Positions 1 through 8,069 are shown, counted from the stretch's first letter. The stretch is DNA of 64,000 nt from Staphylococcus sp. IVB6214 (GCF_025558585.1 NZ_CP094723.1:2127279-2191278), one strand, 5' to 3'. Translations and numbers: made by a program. The notes: a model not told the origin generated them from the letters alone.

Positions 1-416
1 ATTAATAATAAAATACCTATAATTAAATTTATTTCCTTTTTTAAATGGAAAAATATTAATAATACCAGCCCTACAATAGCGTAAACATTTAATGCTTCTC
101 CTGGTTGTAGTTGCATATGTATAAAACCAAATACGTATAAAATTAATAATCTTCTTATATACAATAAATATTTATTTTGAGGTTTATAGGCAGCTCTTTC
201 CATAAATATGTAAAACCCTATACCAAAAAGCGTAGAGAATATTGCAAAAAATTTGCTTTCTATAAATATACTCAAAAAACTTGCATACATAGCGTCAAAA
301 CCATCTATAGGCATTTTTAAATCTACTAATTTAATTCCTGCTACATTAACCAATATAATTCCTAATAAAGCAAAGCCTCTTAAGTAATCTAGCAATTCAA
401 TCCTTTTATTTACCAT
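1..416 (-). CDS. DUF418-family membrane protein, N-terminal part (runs off window)
   Basis: An open frame starts at ATG 416 (minus) and is still open at base 1, giving about 138 residues. The start MVNKRIELLDYLRGFALLGI and several hydrophobic helices are typical of the DUF418/YeiB family of multi-pass membrane proteins, whose role is poorly known. A strong ribosome site (TTAGGAGG) lies 7 bases before the ATG. It sits beyond terS in the island, the usual place for cargo genes in staphylococcal pathogenicity islands, so I infer it is cargo rather than part of the replication or packaging machinery. The C-terminal half cannot be assessed. Confidence 0.75.
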   Translation of the reverse strand, partial: MVNKRIELLDYLRGFALLGIILVNVAGIKLVDLKMPIDGFDAMYASFLSIFIESKFFAIFSTLFGIGFYIFMERAAYKPQNKYLLYIRRLLILYVFGFIHMQLQPGEALNVYAIVGLVLLIFFHLKKEINLIIGILLL

Positions 417-949
417 ATAATAACCTCCTAAGAACTCTAGATGTAATTTTATCTGAGGTTTATTTGAATGTTAATAGGTCCATAGAACTATTCCATATTA
501 ATTTTATATCTAATTCCTCTTTTGTTTCGTGATTTCTATATAAAAAGCGACCAAATAAGACCGTCTTTTGAAGTATAAATAGATACTGAATAAATAACTA
601 ATATTAAACACCTATTAAACCTTTATACTAAACGTGTCTATACTAAATATATTTTCCCAACTTAATAAACGAAGTAGCTATTAGTTAGAAAAATACAGTA
701 CACGATTAAACGTCTCAATTAAATAACATCGTTTATTAATATCATAAAAAAAAGGCCAACCATTAAGGTTAGTCTGTTAGTTAATCATTGTCCTCTACGA
801 CAAATAATCGTGTAAATAACTTACCATAAAAAGAGAGTAGCTGCAAGGGGAACTACTCTTTGAGAAAATACAATTTATTTAGACAATTAACAGAAATTCC
901 TAATAAGCTTAAAACATACACTACTAAAAAAAGTCAGTTACCTTTTGAA

Positions 950-979
950 TTAAATAAAAGAGCGACTATTTATAGTCGC
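950..979 (-). terminator. second minus-strand terminator-like hairpin
   Basis: GCGACTA and TAGTCGC form a 7-bp stem with a 4-base loop, followed on the minus strand by CTCTTTTATTT. It may back up the terS terminator. Confidence 0.5.
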
Positions 980-1051
980 CTAAAGATTTAAGTATAATAT
1001 CTAAAACGAGATACTTTTCACAGTATATTTTAAAATTAATAAAAATACAAA

Positions 1052-1079
1052 CGAAAACACCGCCTAATTAAAGGCAGTG
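1052..1079 (-). terminator. terminator after terS
   Basis: On the minus strand, CACTGCC pairs with GGCGGTG (one wobble) around an AT-rich loop and is followed by a TTTTCGTTT tail, 17 bases past the terS stop codon. Confidence 0.6.
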
Positions 1080-1095
1080 GTTTTGCATTAATCAT

Positions 1096-1566
1096 CTACT
1101 GAATATCATCAACAAATTCTGGCGTCACAAGACTCACATCTAATTTATCTGTAAACAAGCTGTGGTACTTCCCTAACATATCTCTTGCTTTTAAGCGATC
1201 ACTTGGCTTAATTGGAACTTCTACAAGTTCCACATGTTCATTGTAGACAAGGTTCATACGTCCAGTGTCTGGGTTCTTTTCAAATGAACTTCGCTTTACC
1301 ACCACTTCTTTTGTTTCAGTCTCATCACCGACTGCTGCATTGGTTAACAGATGTAATAGCTCTTTGGCCGTTAAAATACTGTCGTCCATTACTTTATCCT
1401 GTTGACTTTTGATATATTCATCAACCTTTTCATTACGCAACAATCTACTTCCTGTTACATGTGCTGAATTTGGCGCATAGCCTGCTTTTATAGCGCTTTG
1501 CGTGATGTTTAGCGTCTTAATATACTCATTCACAAAACGGACTTGTCTAGGCGTTAATTCACTCAT
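1096..1566 (-). CDS. terS: Island-type terminase small subunit
   Basis: This 156-residue protein has the N-terminal helix-turn-helix of phage small terminases (TPRQVRFVNEYI...NITQSAIKAGYAPNSAHVTGSRLLRN, residues 5-45), followed by a longer oligomerisation part. In SaPI-type islands TerS recognises the island pac site and directs the helper phage large terminase to package island DNA. It is the last gene of a six-gene minus-strand operon and its start overlaps the preceding stop by 4 bases (ATGA-type coupling). No large terminase gene is present, which is the normal state for such a satellite. The family call is firm; the partner phage is unknown. Confidence 0.88.
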   Translation of the reverse strand: MSELTPRQVRFVNEYIKTLNITQSAIKAGYAPNSAHVTGSRLLRNEKVDEYIKSQQDKVMDDSILTAKELLHLLTNAAVGDETETKEVVVKRSSFEKNPDTGRMNLVYNEHVELVEVPIKPSDRLKARDMLGKYHSLFTDKLDVSLVTPEFVDDIQ

Positions 1567-1907
1567 TCTATCACCTCCATTATTTTATCTAATAATTTCC
1601 CAAACCATTGTCTGACTGATTCTGTGGAACATTCTAAAACTTGACTAATATCTTTGTAACTATCCCCATGTAATAAAGCATCGAAGATATAGAATTCTTT
1701 ATCTGTGGCCACTTGGTCAACTAACATCTCTAAGTGATTCTTTAGAATGTGATCATCTACATTATCAGTTTCTATCCAGTTATTTATGTCGGTATGACCA
1801 ATGCTAAAGAAGTCATCAGTGTTGAAATCATCATCTTTTAGTGTGTCATCATTATCAATTTGCTTATGATAGCGATATATGAAATCTTTTATATGCTGCT
1901 TATCCAT
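1563..1907 (-). CDS. Small HTH protein of the island packaging operon
   Basis: This 114-residue acidic protein has a C-terminal segment (about residues 72-110, DALLHGDSYKDISQVLECST then SVRQWFGKLL) that reads as a sigma-70 region-4-like helix-turn-helix. The shape resembles small phage late-gene activators of the RinA/ArpU kind, but I cannot match it to a named family. It lies directly before terS with overlapping codons. A role in late transcription, or in interfering with helper-phage late transcription, is inference from position only. Confidence 0.6.
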   Translation of the reverse strand: MDKQHIKDFIYRYHKQIDNDDTLKDDDFNTDDFFSIGHTDINNWIETDNVDDHILKNHLEMLVDQVATDKEFYIFDALLHGDSYKDISQVLECSTESVRQWFGKLLDKIMEVIE

Positions 1908-1909
1908 TG

Positions 1910-2437
1910 TTACACCACTTTTAACATGGGTTTCTTATGATACGCATTCACACGTTCACGCTTACTATTTTCAATCATCATATCCCTTTGTTTTTGACGC
2001 GCTATACGTTGTTTAATGTTGAGGTGGTATAAATCGACCTGTAGTCGTTCAATCACGTTATAGGGCTTATATCGACCATTTGACCGCATGTATCTTACAA
2101 CTTGTTTCTTTTCTTTTTCAGTATATTGATTAAGGACAGACTTTAATACCTCCATATTACGCATAGAACGCTTTTTATAATTTACTAAGCCAGCTTTCGC
2201 CTCAATAATTTTAATAGCCAACTTTTCAATAGGATAAGAGACGGATACAACGCCGAATATTTCATCACACGTTGTCGTAGACGTATTCATATGATACATA
2301 CTCTCGATTTGAAACTCACACATCTGAATTTTCTTATTAATAAACACTGGGTTATATTGTGTTAATAGTTGATACTCGGATAGCTTATTGCCATTATTAC
2401 GATAATATAAAACTTTCCTTGCCATTTTCAGTTTCAT
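1910..2437 (-). CDS. Hypothetical island protein, basic C-terminus
   Basis: This 175-residue protein has no motif I recognise. It is lysine/arginine rich toward the end (KQRIARQKQRDMMIENSKRE, about residues 140-160), suggesting nucleic-acid or protein binding. A moderate ribosome site (AGGGGTG) precedes the ATG. It sits two genes before terS, where known SaPIs carry genes for packaging interference (ppi) or capsid remodelling (cpmA/B). I cannot identify it as either. Confidence 0.55.
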   Translation of the reverse strand: MKLKMARKVLYYRNNGNKLSEYQLLTQYNPVFINKKIQMCEFQIESMYHMNTSTTTCDEIFGVVSVSYPIEKLAIKIIEAKAGLVNYKKRSMRNMEVLKSVLNQYTEKEKKQVVRYMRSNGRYKPYNVIERLQVDLYHLNIKQRIARQKQRDMMIENSKRERVNAYHKKPMLKVV

Positions 2438-2457
2438 TTATCCACCCCTATATAGAG

Positions 2458-2481
2458 AGCCTACCCAACAAGGATAGGCTT
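2458..2481. repeat. Intergenic hairpin
   Basis: AGCCTATCC pairs with GGGTAGGCT (9 bp, one wobble; minus-strand reading) in the gap between two operon genes. There is no strong U-tract, so attenuation or RNA processing is as likely as termination. Confidence 0.4.
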
Positions 2482-2489
2482 CATTTATA

Positions 2490-2849
2490 TTATTTTCTAA
2501 AATAAGGTTTGTCCTGTGAGCCATACTTTTTAGCTTTGGCATTTTTAAGTTCTTCGTTGTAACGGTCACTTAATGACTTAAGCGTAACACCGTCGTAATC
2601 GGTATCCTTTGTCACTACAACGCCGCTATGTTTCATGCCAACTTGTTCAATAACACTATAATCATAGGCAAGCTTCTCATATTCACTATTGTTTTCATAT
2701 GGGTGCAGAACGTTTTGTTTTAACACTTCAAATGCATGTGCTACCTGTTGTTCTTCCGTATCATTAAAACGTTCTGAAATTATCTTTTGTAAAAGACTCA
2801 ACTCGAAAATATCGACATTTTGAGCGTCAACGGTATTAATATGATTCAT
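2490..2849 (-). CDS. Hypothetical island protein
   Basis: This 119-residue, mostly helical, charged protein resembles no family I can name. Its ATG overlaps the stop of the gene before it by 4 bases, so the two are translationally coupled. It lies in the middle of the LexA-type operon. It may be a helper-phage interference or capsid protein, by position only. Confidence 0.55.
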   Translation of the reverse strand: MNHINTVDAQNVDIFELSLLQKIISERFNDTEEQQVAHAFEVLKQNVLHPYENNSEYEKLAYDYSVIEQVGMKHSGVVVTKDTDYDGVTLKSLSDRYNEELKNAKAKKYGSQDKPYFRK

Positions 2850-3178
2850 AATTTCACCATTACTATAAAATCATAGCGTGCTTGCAAGTTTTGACGACGA
2901 ATTAATTCTTCTTGTGGATTCTGCACCTTATCCGTTGTAGTTTCTTTTTCAATTTCATCAATACGTTTGGCGATATCATCTAAACGCGTCTGTGCATATG
3001 TCTTAAACGCATTTTCTAATTCTTGCATTTTAGGTTTTTGTTGTTCATCAATGGCATCTAAGCGATACCCTTTTAAAAACATCGTTGATGATTCTTTTAA
3101 AAAGCGATCTACTTTATTTAATAAGTCTTGATATTTGTTGTCATCAAAGAAAATATTCCAAACTTCTGTTTGTTGCAT
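2846..3178 (-). CDS. Hypothetical coiled-coil island protein
   Basis: This protein of about 110 residues is largely heptad-like and charged (from LLNKVDRFLKES onward). It resembles the small coiled-coil proteins common in staphylococcal islands and phages. The start is ambiguous: an ATG at 3178, or a TTG two codons upstream at 3184 that sits nearer the AGTAGG ribosome site. I prefer the ATG. No function can be assigned. Confidence 0.5.
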   Translation of the reverse strand: MQQTEVWNIFFDDNKYQDLLNKVDRFLKESSTMFLKGYRLDAIDEQQKPKMQELENAFKTYAQTRLDDIAKRIDEIEKETTTDKVQNPQEELIRRQNLQARYDFIVMVKL

Positions 3179-3211
3179 AGTCAAATATACCTACTCTCTA
3201 TTAGTTTTTAT

Positions 3212-3556
3212 TTATACTTCAATTTCTTCTAGGGCTTTTAAACGGTTCTGACTGCCCTCAATTAAGCCTTTAATACTTTTGATAGCTTCTATCTTATCGG
3301 TTTGTGTTTTGATGATGTAGTAGCCCCTAGCATCTTTTTTATAGCTATATCCGATAGGATAATGATAATTGATGATTAAGCTTGTAATGACCTGTGTTAA
3401 CCATCTATTGTTTGCCTTATTCACTTCATATCCCAATTGATTAAGCAGCTTTGTTTTAGTAATATATTTATTAGACGTATTTCTTATCACATTGAGTACT
3501 TGGCGGTGTTCATTCGGTAAGTTGTACGTCTTTTCGTTTACTTCAAATTCGCTCAT
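3212..3556 (-). CDS. Winged-helix-like protein, first gene of the packaging operon
   Basis: This 114-residue protein has a layout suggesting a winged helix: RQVLNVIRNTSNKYITKTKL, then a predicted recognition helix and a beta wing around SYKKDARGYYIIKT. It is the first gene behind the promoter at 3592-3620. In S. aureus SaPIs the matching position is held by small proteins that inhibit helper-phage late transcription (pti genes). That analogy is positional and no identity is claimed. Confidence 0.55.
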   Translation of the reverse strand: MSEFEVNEKTYNLPNEHRQVLNVIRNTSNKYITKTKLLNQLGYEVNKANNRWLTQVITSLIINYHYPIGYSYKKDARGYYIIKTQTDKIEAIKSIKGLIEGSQNRLKALEEIEV

Positions 3557-3591
3557 TCTCTCACCACACTTTCTGTTATTTGCTTACTCTA

Positions 3592-3620
3592 ATTATACCA
3601 AAATTACACTGTTGAAACAA
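3592..3620 (-). promoter_or_regulatory. Sigma-A promoter of the terS operon
   Basis: On the minus strand a -35 TTGTTT (3615-3620) and -10 TATAAT (3592-3597) are separated by exactly 17 bases, 36 bases before the first gene of the operon. Confidence 0.75.
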
Positions 3621-3631
3621 ACTTATGTTCG
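3618..3631 (-). promoter_or_regulatory. LexA-type operator overlapping the -35 box
   Basis: CGAACATAAGTTTG on the minus strand fits the Gram-positive LexA consensus CGAAC-N4-GTTYG and overlaps the -35 element. SOS control of the terS operon is known for S. aureus SaPIs, so the match is expected and functionally plausible. Confidence 0.75.
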
Positions 3632-3880
3632 GTATAAACCGCATTATATCAGGTGTTTAGCATTATTTCATGTTCACTTCAAAATGAACATCTAAGGGGT
3701 TTATTGCAAAAATACAAACCAAAGCTAAAAGAACAAATGTTCCTACTAAATTTTTCGAACAAAATACGAACAAAAGCCTTTTGCCCTTTATTCAAATCAC
3801 GAACATTAGCATATTTTAGTTTTCGATAAATTTAGTTAGTATTTATATAGGGCTACAAACATCATGCAGCCCTGTGATTG
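3632..3880. repeat. GAACA/TGTTC half-site array in an island intergenic region
   Basis: The gap of about 320 bases upstream of the terS operon carries repeated GAACA or TGTTC half-sites at 3671, 3686, 3731, 3738, 3757, 3768 and 3801. These include a perfect GAAC-N4-GTTC palindrome (3731-3742) and two CGAACAAAA direct repeats 11 bases apart (3756, 3767). They could be additional LexA sites, sites for an island regulator, or origin iterons. A weak AGGGCT/AGCCCT hairpin near 3850-3872 may end the early operon. Confidence 0.55.
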
Positions 3881-4522
3881 CTACTTACTCAAGTTATAAT
3901 ACGATGCCTTTAAATCATTCAATTTACGTTCTAACGCTTTGTAATCCTCTTGTGTAGCTTTTTCATCTTGTACAAATTCCGTTACTAATTTAAGTCCCTC
4001 AACAAGCTCATGTGCGGGTTCATTAACCCCTGCAGCCAACTGATACAACACTACAATGTTACCTATCACATCGGCATTACTAGACTGAACCCCCTCTAAT
4101 TCTTCAACATTCACTCCACCTTCCATGTACTCAAACATATCCGTGTTATTACTTTCAACAAACGTTTCTAATCCATACATGAAATACTCATCTTCAAATA
4201 AACTTTTGGCCATCATATCGCTTATAGAAAGCGTTGTACCATCATGTAGTTCATATCCTGTATAATGACCCTCTATACTTCTTATAAGCCCCTCTGTGTG
4301 CTTAGGAGATGCTAATTCAAACGATTGTCTTATTTTGCAATCTTTAATGTATACATGGCCAAACAATTTACCTCTCATGACAATATAAACGACATCAAAC
4401 GGATCATTGTAAATTTTAAAAGCAAAATGGTTATCTCTACTACTTTCTAATAAACCTGTATAGTACCTTAATAACGTACCTGCTCGTGTTTCAAATTGAT
4501 TTGCGATAATTTCTATGTTCAT
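3881..4522 (-). CDS. Conserved SaPI protein (213 aa) of the replication region
   Basis: The 213 residues begin MNIEIIANQFETRAGTLLRY, the signature of a protein repeatedly found downstream of the replication genes in staphylococcal pathogenicity islands. The rest is acidic with no catalytic motif that I can see. It is the last gene of the early (Rep/primase) operon, one base after the small 106-aa gene. Its function is unknown to me. Confidence 0.75.
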   Translation of the reverse strand: MNIEIIANQFETRAGTLLRYYTGLLESSRDNHFAFKIYNDPFDVVYIVMRGKLFGHVYIKDCKIRQSFELASPKHTEGLIRSIEGHYTGYELHDGTTLSISDMMAKSLFEDEYFMYGLETFVESNNTDMFEYMEGGVNVEELEGVQSSNADVIGNIVVLYQLAAGVNEPAHELVEGLKLVTEFVQDEKATQEDYKALERKLNDLKASYYNLSK

Positions 4523-4523
4523 A

Positions 4524-4844
4524 TCATTTAACCTGCCTTTTAATATACTTTAGATAATTTTTCAATCTTGCTAAAACTAAATCAAAACTCCCTGTAGCTA
4601 TTATTTTGTAGCTTGTCCTATTGCTTGAATTAGGAATATAACTCTCACGCCATGCAACCCAACTATTATTGGTATATTCAAAATATACTGTTGAGACATG
4701 GCTTATTGAGCAAAAGTAAATTTCATTAGAGATACCTGTAATTAATCCCAATCCTTTTACTTTCTCATCGTAATCATATTCTTGTTTAACGGCTTGCACT
4801 TCTAACTGTCGCCTCCCAATCTCTCTCTGTAAAAATATCACCAT
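4524..4844 (-). CDS. Small island protein overlapping the primase gene
   Basis: This protein of about 106 residues runs from ATG 4844, chosen because AGGTGA lies 7 bases upstream; a GTG at 4856 is the alternative. The gene overlaps the end of the prim-pol gene by 59 bases in another frame, an unusually long but readable overlap. The middle looks beta-rich (ISNEIYFCSISHVSTVYFEY). I know no function for it. Confidence 0.6.
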   Translation of the reverse strand: MVIFLQREIGRRQLEVQAVKQEYDYDEKVKGLGLITGISNEIYFCSISHVSTVYFEYTNNSWVAWRESYIPNSSNRTSYKIIATGSFDLVLARLKNYLKYIKRQVK

Positions 4845-5589
4845 TTTTGTTATCACCTATTAAAACTCTTAACGGTTCAATATCCACGTTACATTGGACT
4901 GCATAGCTTACTGCCTTAAATAAATCATTGTTTCTATACTCGCTTTGACCATCTACAATACGTTGGTAAGCACGTTTTCCTTCTCCACCTTTGCCACCTC
5001 TAATATGATCAAAGCTGTAATTAGGCAGCGCTCTTTTTATTGAATAAGGCTCTAATATTTGTTGAACGTAGTTTCCAGATTTAGAAAATATACGCTTTTC
5101 AAATTTCCCCTGATAAAATGCAACGCTTTGGCCATTATGAGTGTATTTACCTTTTGTTGTAACACTACCTGCAAGTACAAAGTAATTGTTTGGATGAGCT
5201 TTTATATCAATAGCGGGTAAATATCCGATTTTTTGACTATAATCTATATCCTCTCTTTTCTTAAATACGATATGCTTGCCACCACTAGCCGTTGTCTGAA
5301 CTAATGTGTTTTGAGCATTAGTAACAACTTCTTTGTAGTAAGGTATTTGTTTTAAGCTCTCAAAGCCACTTTGTCCTTCTTCATGATCTACATCTATATC
5401 GATACACCACAAACCTCTTGTTAAGACACCTAACACACTCGCTTTATGGTATTGAGTAGAGTATCGTTCTATAAAATCATCAGTTATCACATTATTTGCA
5501 AATGATACAGTCGGCTTCTTTTGTTCATTAAGAGGGATAATTTCAATTTGCTTTTTTAGTAATTTCTTCGCTACATGATAACCTGTCAT
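4786..5589 (-). CDS. Prim-pol type DNA primase of the island
   Basis: This 267-residue protein has the bifunctional primase/polymerase (Prim-Pol) fold signatures: the metal-binding acidic triad region WCIDIDVDHEEG near residue 67-77, and the motif TTASGGKHIVFKK around 103-116. It would synthesise primers or short DNA at the island origin together with the neighbouring helicase. A GGAGG site lies 6 bases before the ATG. Separate pri and rep genes, as here, are common in SaPIs. Confidence 0.85.
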   Translation of the reverse strand: MTGYHVAKKLLKKQIEIIPLNEQKKPTVSFANNVITDDFIERYSTQYHKASVLGVLTRGLWCIDIDVDHEEGQSGFESLKQIPYYKEVVTNAQNTLVQTTASGGKHIVFKKREDIDYSQKIGYLPAIDIKAHPNNYFVLAGSVTTKGKYTHNGQSVAFYQGKFEKRIFSKSGNYVQQILEPYSIKRALPNYSFDHIRGGKGGEGKRAYQRIVDGQSEYRNNDLFKAVSYAVQCNVDIEPLRVLIGDNKNGDIFTERDWEATVRSASR

Positions 5590-5608
5590 CTAATGCCTCC
5601 AAAGGTGA

Positions 5609-5764
5609 CTAACCCTTATAACCAGTATTTTCTCTATAACTACTAATACACTTAAAGCACTACTATGAATCTATAAGAAATATAAGATATAAGGGTTAGC
5701 GACTGATTTATTAACTTTTCAAAGGTTATAATGAGAGATATTAAGAGTTATTCCTAACCCTAAT
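5609..5764. other. Candidate island replication origin
   Basis: The spacer between rep and the primase gene is very AT-rich and bounded by an inverted pair, CTAACCCTTATA (5609-5620) and TATAAGGGTTAG (5688-5699). A third partial copy, CTAACCCTAAT (5754-5764), overlaps the rep stop codon. Iterons flanking an AT-rich segment next to rep are how SaPI origins are built. The assignment is inference. Confidence 0.5.
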
Positions 5765-7373
5765 CATTTATTAATGATAACGCCATGTTAAAAAGATCTT
5801 TATTCCCAACTTGATGTACTTTTGTATTAACCCCTTCAATCCACTTTTGATTGTTAATACTTATTCCGATTTTCTTCATATCTTCTTTAGCGTTTTTGTG
5901 CCTCAAATTTTTGTAATCCTGTTCAATTAACCTTTGTAATATTTCGTCTCCAGCTAATACAAAATCTTGCTTGGACAATGTTCTTAACAACGTTTTTTGT
6001 GTTTCTGTTAGTTCATCTTCACTAAAGTAATGTTTGAGTGTAACGTCTTTAAATCTAAACTCACGCCCACATTCTTTTAAATATTCAAGACTCGCAATTA
6101 AAAATGAAACTGCAGCAGAAACAGACGCTTTCCCATTGGGTTGTACATAATCCCAATATGGTTTGAAAACTGTGTAACGTTCTTCGTCTGTCTCATTAAT
6201 AGGTCTATCCTTTAAAGATATTTTGACTGTACGTGATTTATTAGCTGTCATTTCACCTGTATCAACACTTTCATTAGTATCTAGGATTAATAAAGCATTG
6301 TTTTTAAACGTGAATGCGTTTCTACCTATACCACGTCCAGATATTGTTTCTCCTGTCGCAATTTTCCTTAATATACGCATCATTTGTTTAGTAATCTCAC
6401 CAGTCTCATTTGCATGTGCTATGTCTGCTCCATAAAAGTGCATCCACTCATTAGCGGACTCAAACCCACCAGAAATAAGACTGTCAAAATTCACTTTATT
6501 AACTTTCATTAATCTTTCAAAAGTTGTCATGAATAAACCCTTACCTGATCGCCCAAAGTCTTTAATTAGAAAAGTCTTTTCAGCTTGTATGATTTTCATT
6601 TTTCGATACATAGCATATGCGTGCACCAACTTTAAATTGTTCTTGCTTTTCTCATTATCAGTTACAAGCGAGTAAAAATCGTTAACTACATTCAAATTAA
6701 TATCTTTGAAATCAACATCATATTTAACCTTATATAAGCTGTTTTCTTTCAGTTCACTCTTTGATAAAACTAATTTCTTACAGTTATAAGTAAAATCGTT
6801 ACCCGCAAAGGTATAAGGAAAAATGTTATACTCATGTTTGGTTGTAAGATGTTCACGATACAGCTCTAGCATCACATCTAAAAAATCGAGTATTTGATAC
6901 TTATTATCTACTGGATAAGTAAGTGCAAAATTAGTGTTATCTATCATTTCATATTGATTTTTTTGAACTATAACGAAACACTCTAATTCATCAGAATAGA
7001 CAACCTTATTTGCAATCAAATCAGCAATAAATCGCGCATAGTTGTTAAAGTGTGCTGACTTAAAAGTAGATTGTTTTTCTTCTTCACCATCTTTATGAAT
7101 AGTTTTAACATTGACCGTTCCATAAACAACCCCAATTTCTCTTGGTTTTATGGTATAATCTAGAGTGAGGTTATTAATATAATCACCTGCTATATCATCT
7201 TTTTCACGATGATACACATTACCTTTATTGTTAAAAATCTGCTTTTCTGTTGTAATAGATGCAAAATTAATTCTTTTACTAATCTCTTTAATTTTAGATA
7301 GGTTGATTGTTGACACATAATCTAACTTTGAATGAAACTCGAAGTGTTTTTTGTATAGTGCTACTTCGTCCAT
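5760..7373 (-). CDS. rep: SaPI Rep: superfamily 3 helicase/initiator
   Basis: This protein of about 537 residues carries an AAA+ SF3 helicase domain in its second half: a Walker A-like loop FGRSGKG, then a hydrophobic Walker B-like strand NALLILDTNES. SaPI Rep proteins bind the island origin and unwind it. I start it at ATG 7373 (MDEVALYKKHFEF) because AAAGGG lies 8 bases upstream; an ATG 13 codons earlier has no ribosome site. The N-terminal half should hold the origin-binding part, but no motif is evident. Confidence 0.82.
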   Translation of the reverse strand: MDEVALYKKHFEFHSKLDYVSTINLSKIKEISKRINFASITTEKQIFNNKGNVYHREKDDIAGDYINNLTLDYTIKPREIGVVYGTVNVKTIHKDGEEEKQSTFKSAHFNNYARFIADLIANKVVYSDELECFVIVQKNQYEMIDNTNFALTYPVDNKYQILDFLDVMLELYREHLTTKHEYNIFPYTFAGNDFTYNCKKLVLSKSELKENSLYKVKYDVDFKDINLNVVNDFYSLVTDNEKSKNNLKLVHAYAMYRKMKIIQAEKTFLIKDFGRSGKGLFMTTFERLMKVNKVNFDSLISGGFESANEWMHFYGADIAHANETGEITKQMMRILRKIATGETISGRGIGRNAFTFKNNALLILDTNESVDTGEMTANKSRTVKISLKDRPINETDEERYTVFKPYWDYVQPNGKASVSAAVSFLIASLEYLKECGREFRFKDVTLKHYFSEDELTETQKTLLRTLSKQDFVLAGDEILQRLIEQDYKNLRHKNAKEDMKKIGISINNQKWIEGVNTKVHQVGNKDLFNMALSLIND

Positions 7374-7444
7374 CAAGACACCCTTTCTAGAAAACTTTAT
7401 TTTTGTTACCATATTAGTAGTATTTATTTTGCTAAATACTCTTG

Positions 7445-7702
7445 CTACGCGTTTAGTGATTCCTCGCCAAAGTTCTCACTAGACGCTTTTTTTAATTGTA
7501 ATTTCAATTCATACTCTTGTTTTTGTGCTTCAATTAATCTCTCATACATAATTTCGATGGCTTTGTGCTTGTTGTTATCTTTTAGCAATTCAATTGCTTT
7601 TCCATAGGTGTCAGCTTCAATAGCATTCGCTGTATATAGAATTACATCCTTCACACGATTAACTTTTTTATGATCATATTTCTTTTTAAATAGTTTCATC
7701 AT
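7445..7702 (-). CDS. Small hypothetical island protein
   Basis: This 85-residue basic, helical protein starts MMKLFKKKYDHKKVNRVKDV. GGGGAG precedes the start, which overlaps the previous stop (ATGA). It belongs to the early operon between the regulator genes and rep. No family is recognised. Confidence 0.6.
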   Translation of the reverse strand: MMKLFKKKYDHKKVNRVKDVILYTANAIEADTYGKAIELLKDNNKHKAIEIMYERLIEAQKQEYELKLQLKKASSENFGEESLNA

Positions 7703-7902
7703 TCATTCTCCCCTTCAAAAACAATATTATTTTCAATCATTTCCATAACCACTTCACAAACAAACTGTAAATGCTGTTCTCTATTGTAAATTTCAGTCCA
7801 TTCTTTACCGTCTTGCGAAATCTTATGTTCAAATTCTGAACGAGGATCATTAACAGTTGATTCTAGAATTTCATAAATCTCTTCAAATAAATTATTCTCC
7901 AT
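7699..7902 (-). CDS. Small acidic hypothetical island protein
   Basis: This 67-residue, strongly acidic protein contains FEHKISQDGKEWTEIYNREQ. It is coupled to its neighbours on both sides: it overlaps the small membrane protein gene by 11 bases upstream and the 85-aa gene by 4 bases downstream. An AGGT ribosome site is present. Function unknown. Confidence 0.6.
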   Translation of the reverse strand: MENNLFEEIYEILESTVNDPRSEFEHKISQDGKEWTEIYNREQHLQFVCEVVMEMIENNIVFEGENE

Positions 7903-8044
7903 ACTTAAATACCTCCATATTTTTTAATCCTTCAATTCCTAGCAATGCCAACACACAGTAAAAATATGCTGCTATTGCTAAATGAAATTCCAATGTGCTT
8001 AGTAAAAAATAGGCGAGTAACACCATCAGTAAAATATTCTTCAT
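7892..8044 (-). CDS. 50-residue single- or double-span membrane peptide
   Basis: The short frame ATG 8044 to TAA 7892 encodes MKNILLMVLLAYFLLSTLEF and then a second hydrophobic stretch, ending in a charged tail. TATGGAGGTCAAT is a very good ribosome site, and the stop overlaps the next gene start, both signs of a real gene. The two hydrophobic runs suggest an inner-membrane peptide. Small membrane peptides are common in the early operons of phages and islands; its role is unknown. Confidence 0.65.
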   Translation of the reverse strand: MKNILLMVLLAYFLLSTLEFHLAIAAYFYCVLALLGIEGLKNMEVFKYGE

Positions 8045-8069
8045 ATTGACCTCCATAATAGGTTTGACT

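Larger units (their letters stand above)
417..1095. other. AT-rich non-coding stretch between cargo gene and terS
   Basis: No convincing gene is seen in these 680 bases. They hold several hairpins: one right after terS (1058-1079), one at 962-979 and one near 745-775 with an oligo-U run on the minus strand. A further inverted repeat (AGAGTAG ... CTACTCT) lies around 826-861. The density of terminators suggests that cargo and packaging transcription are insulated from each other. Confidence 0.5.
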
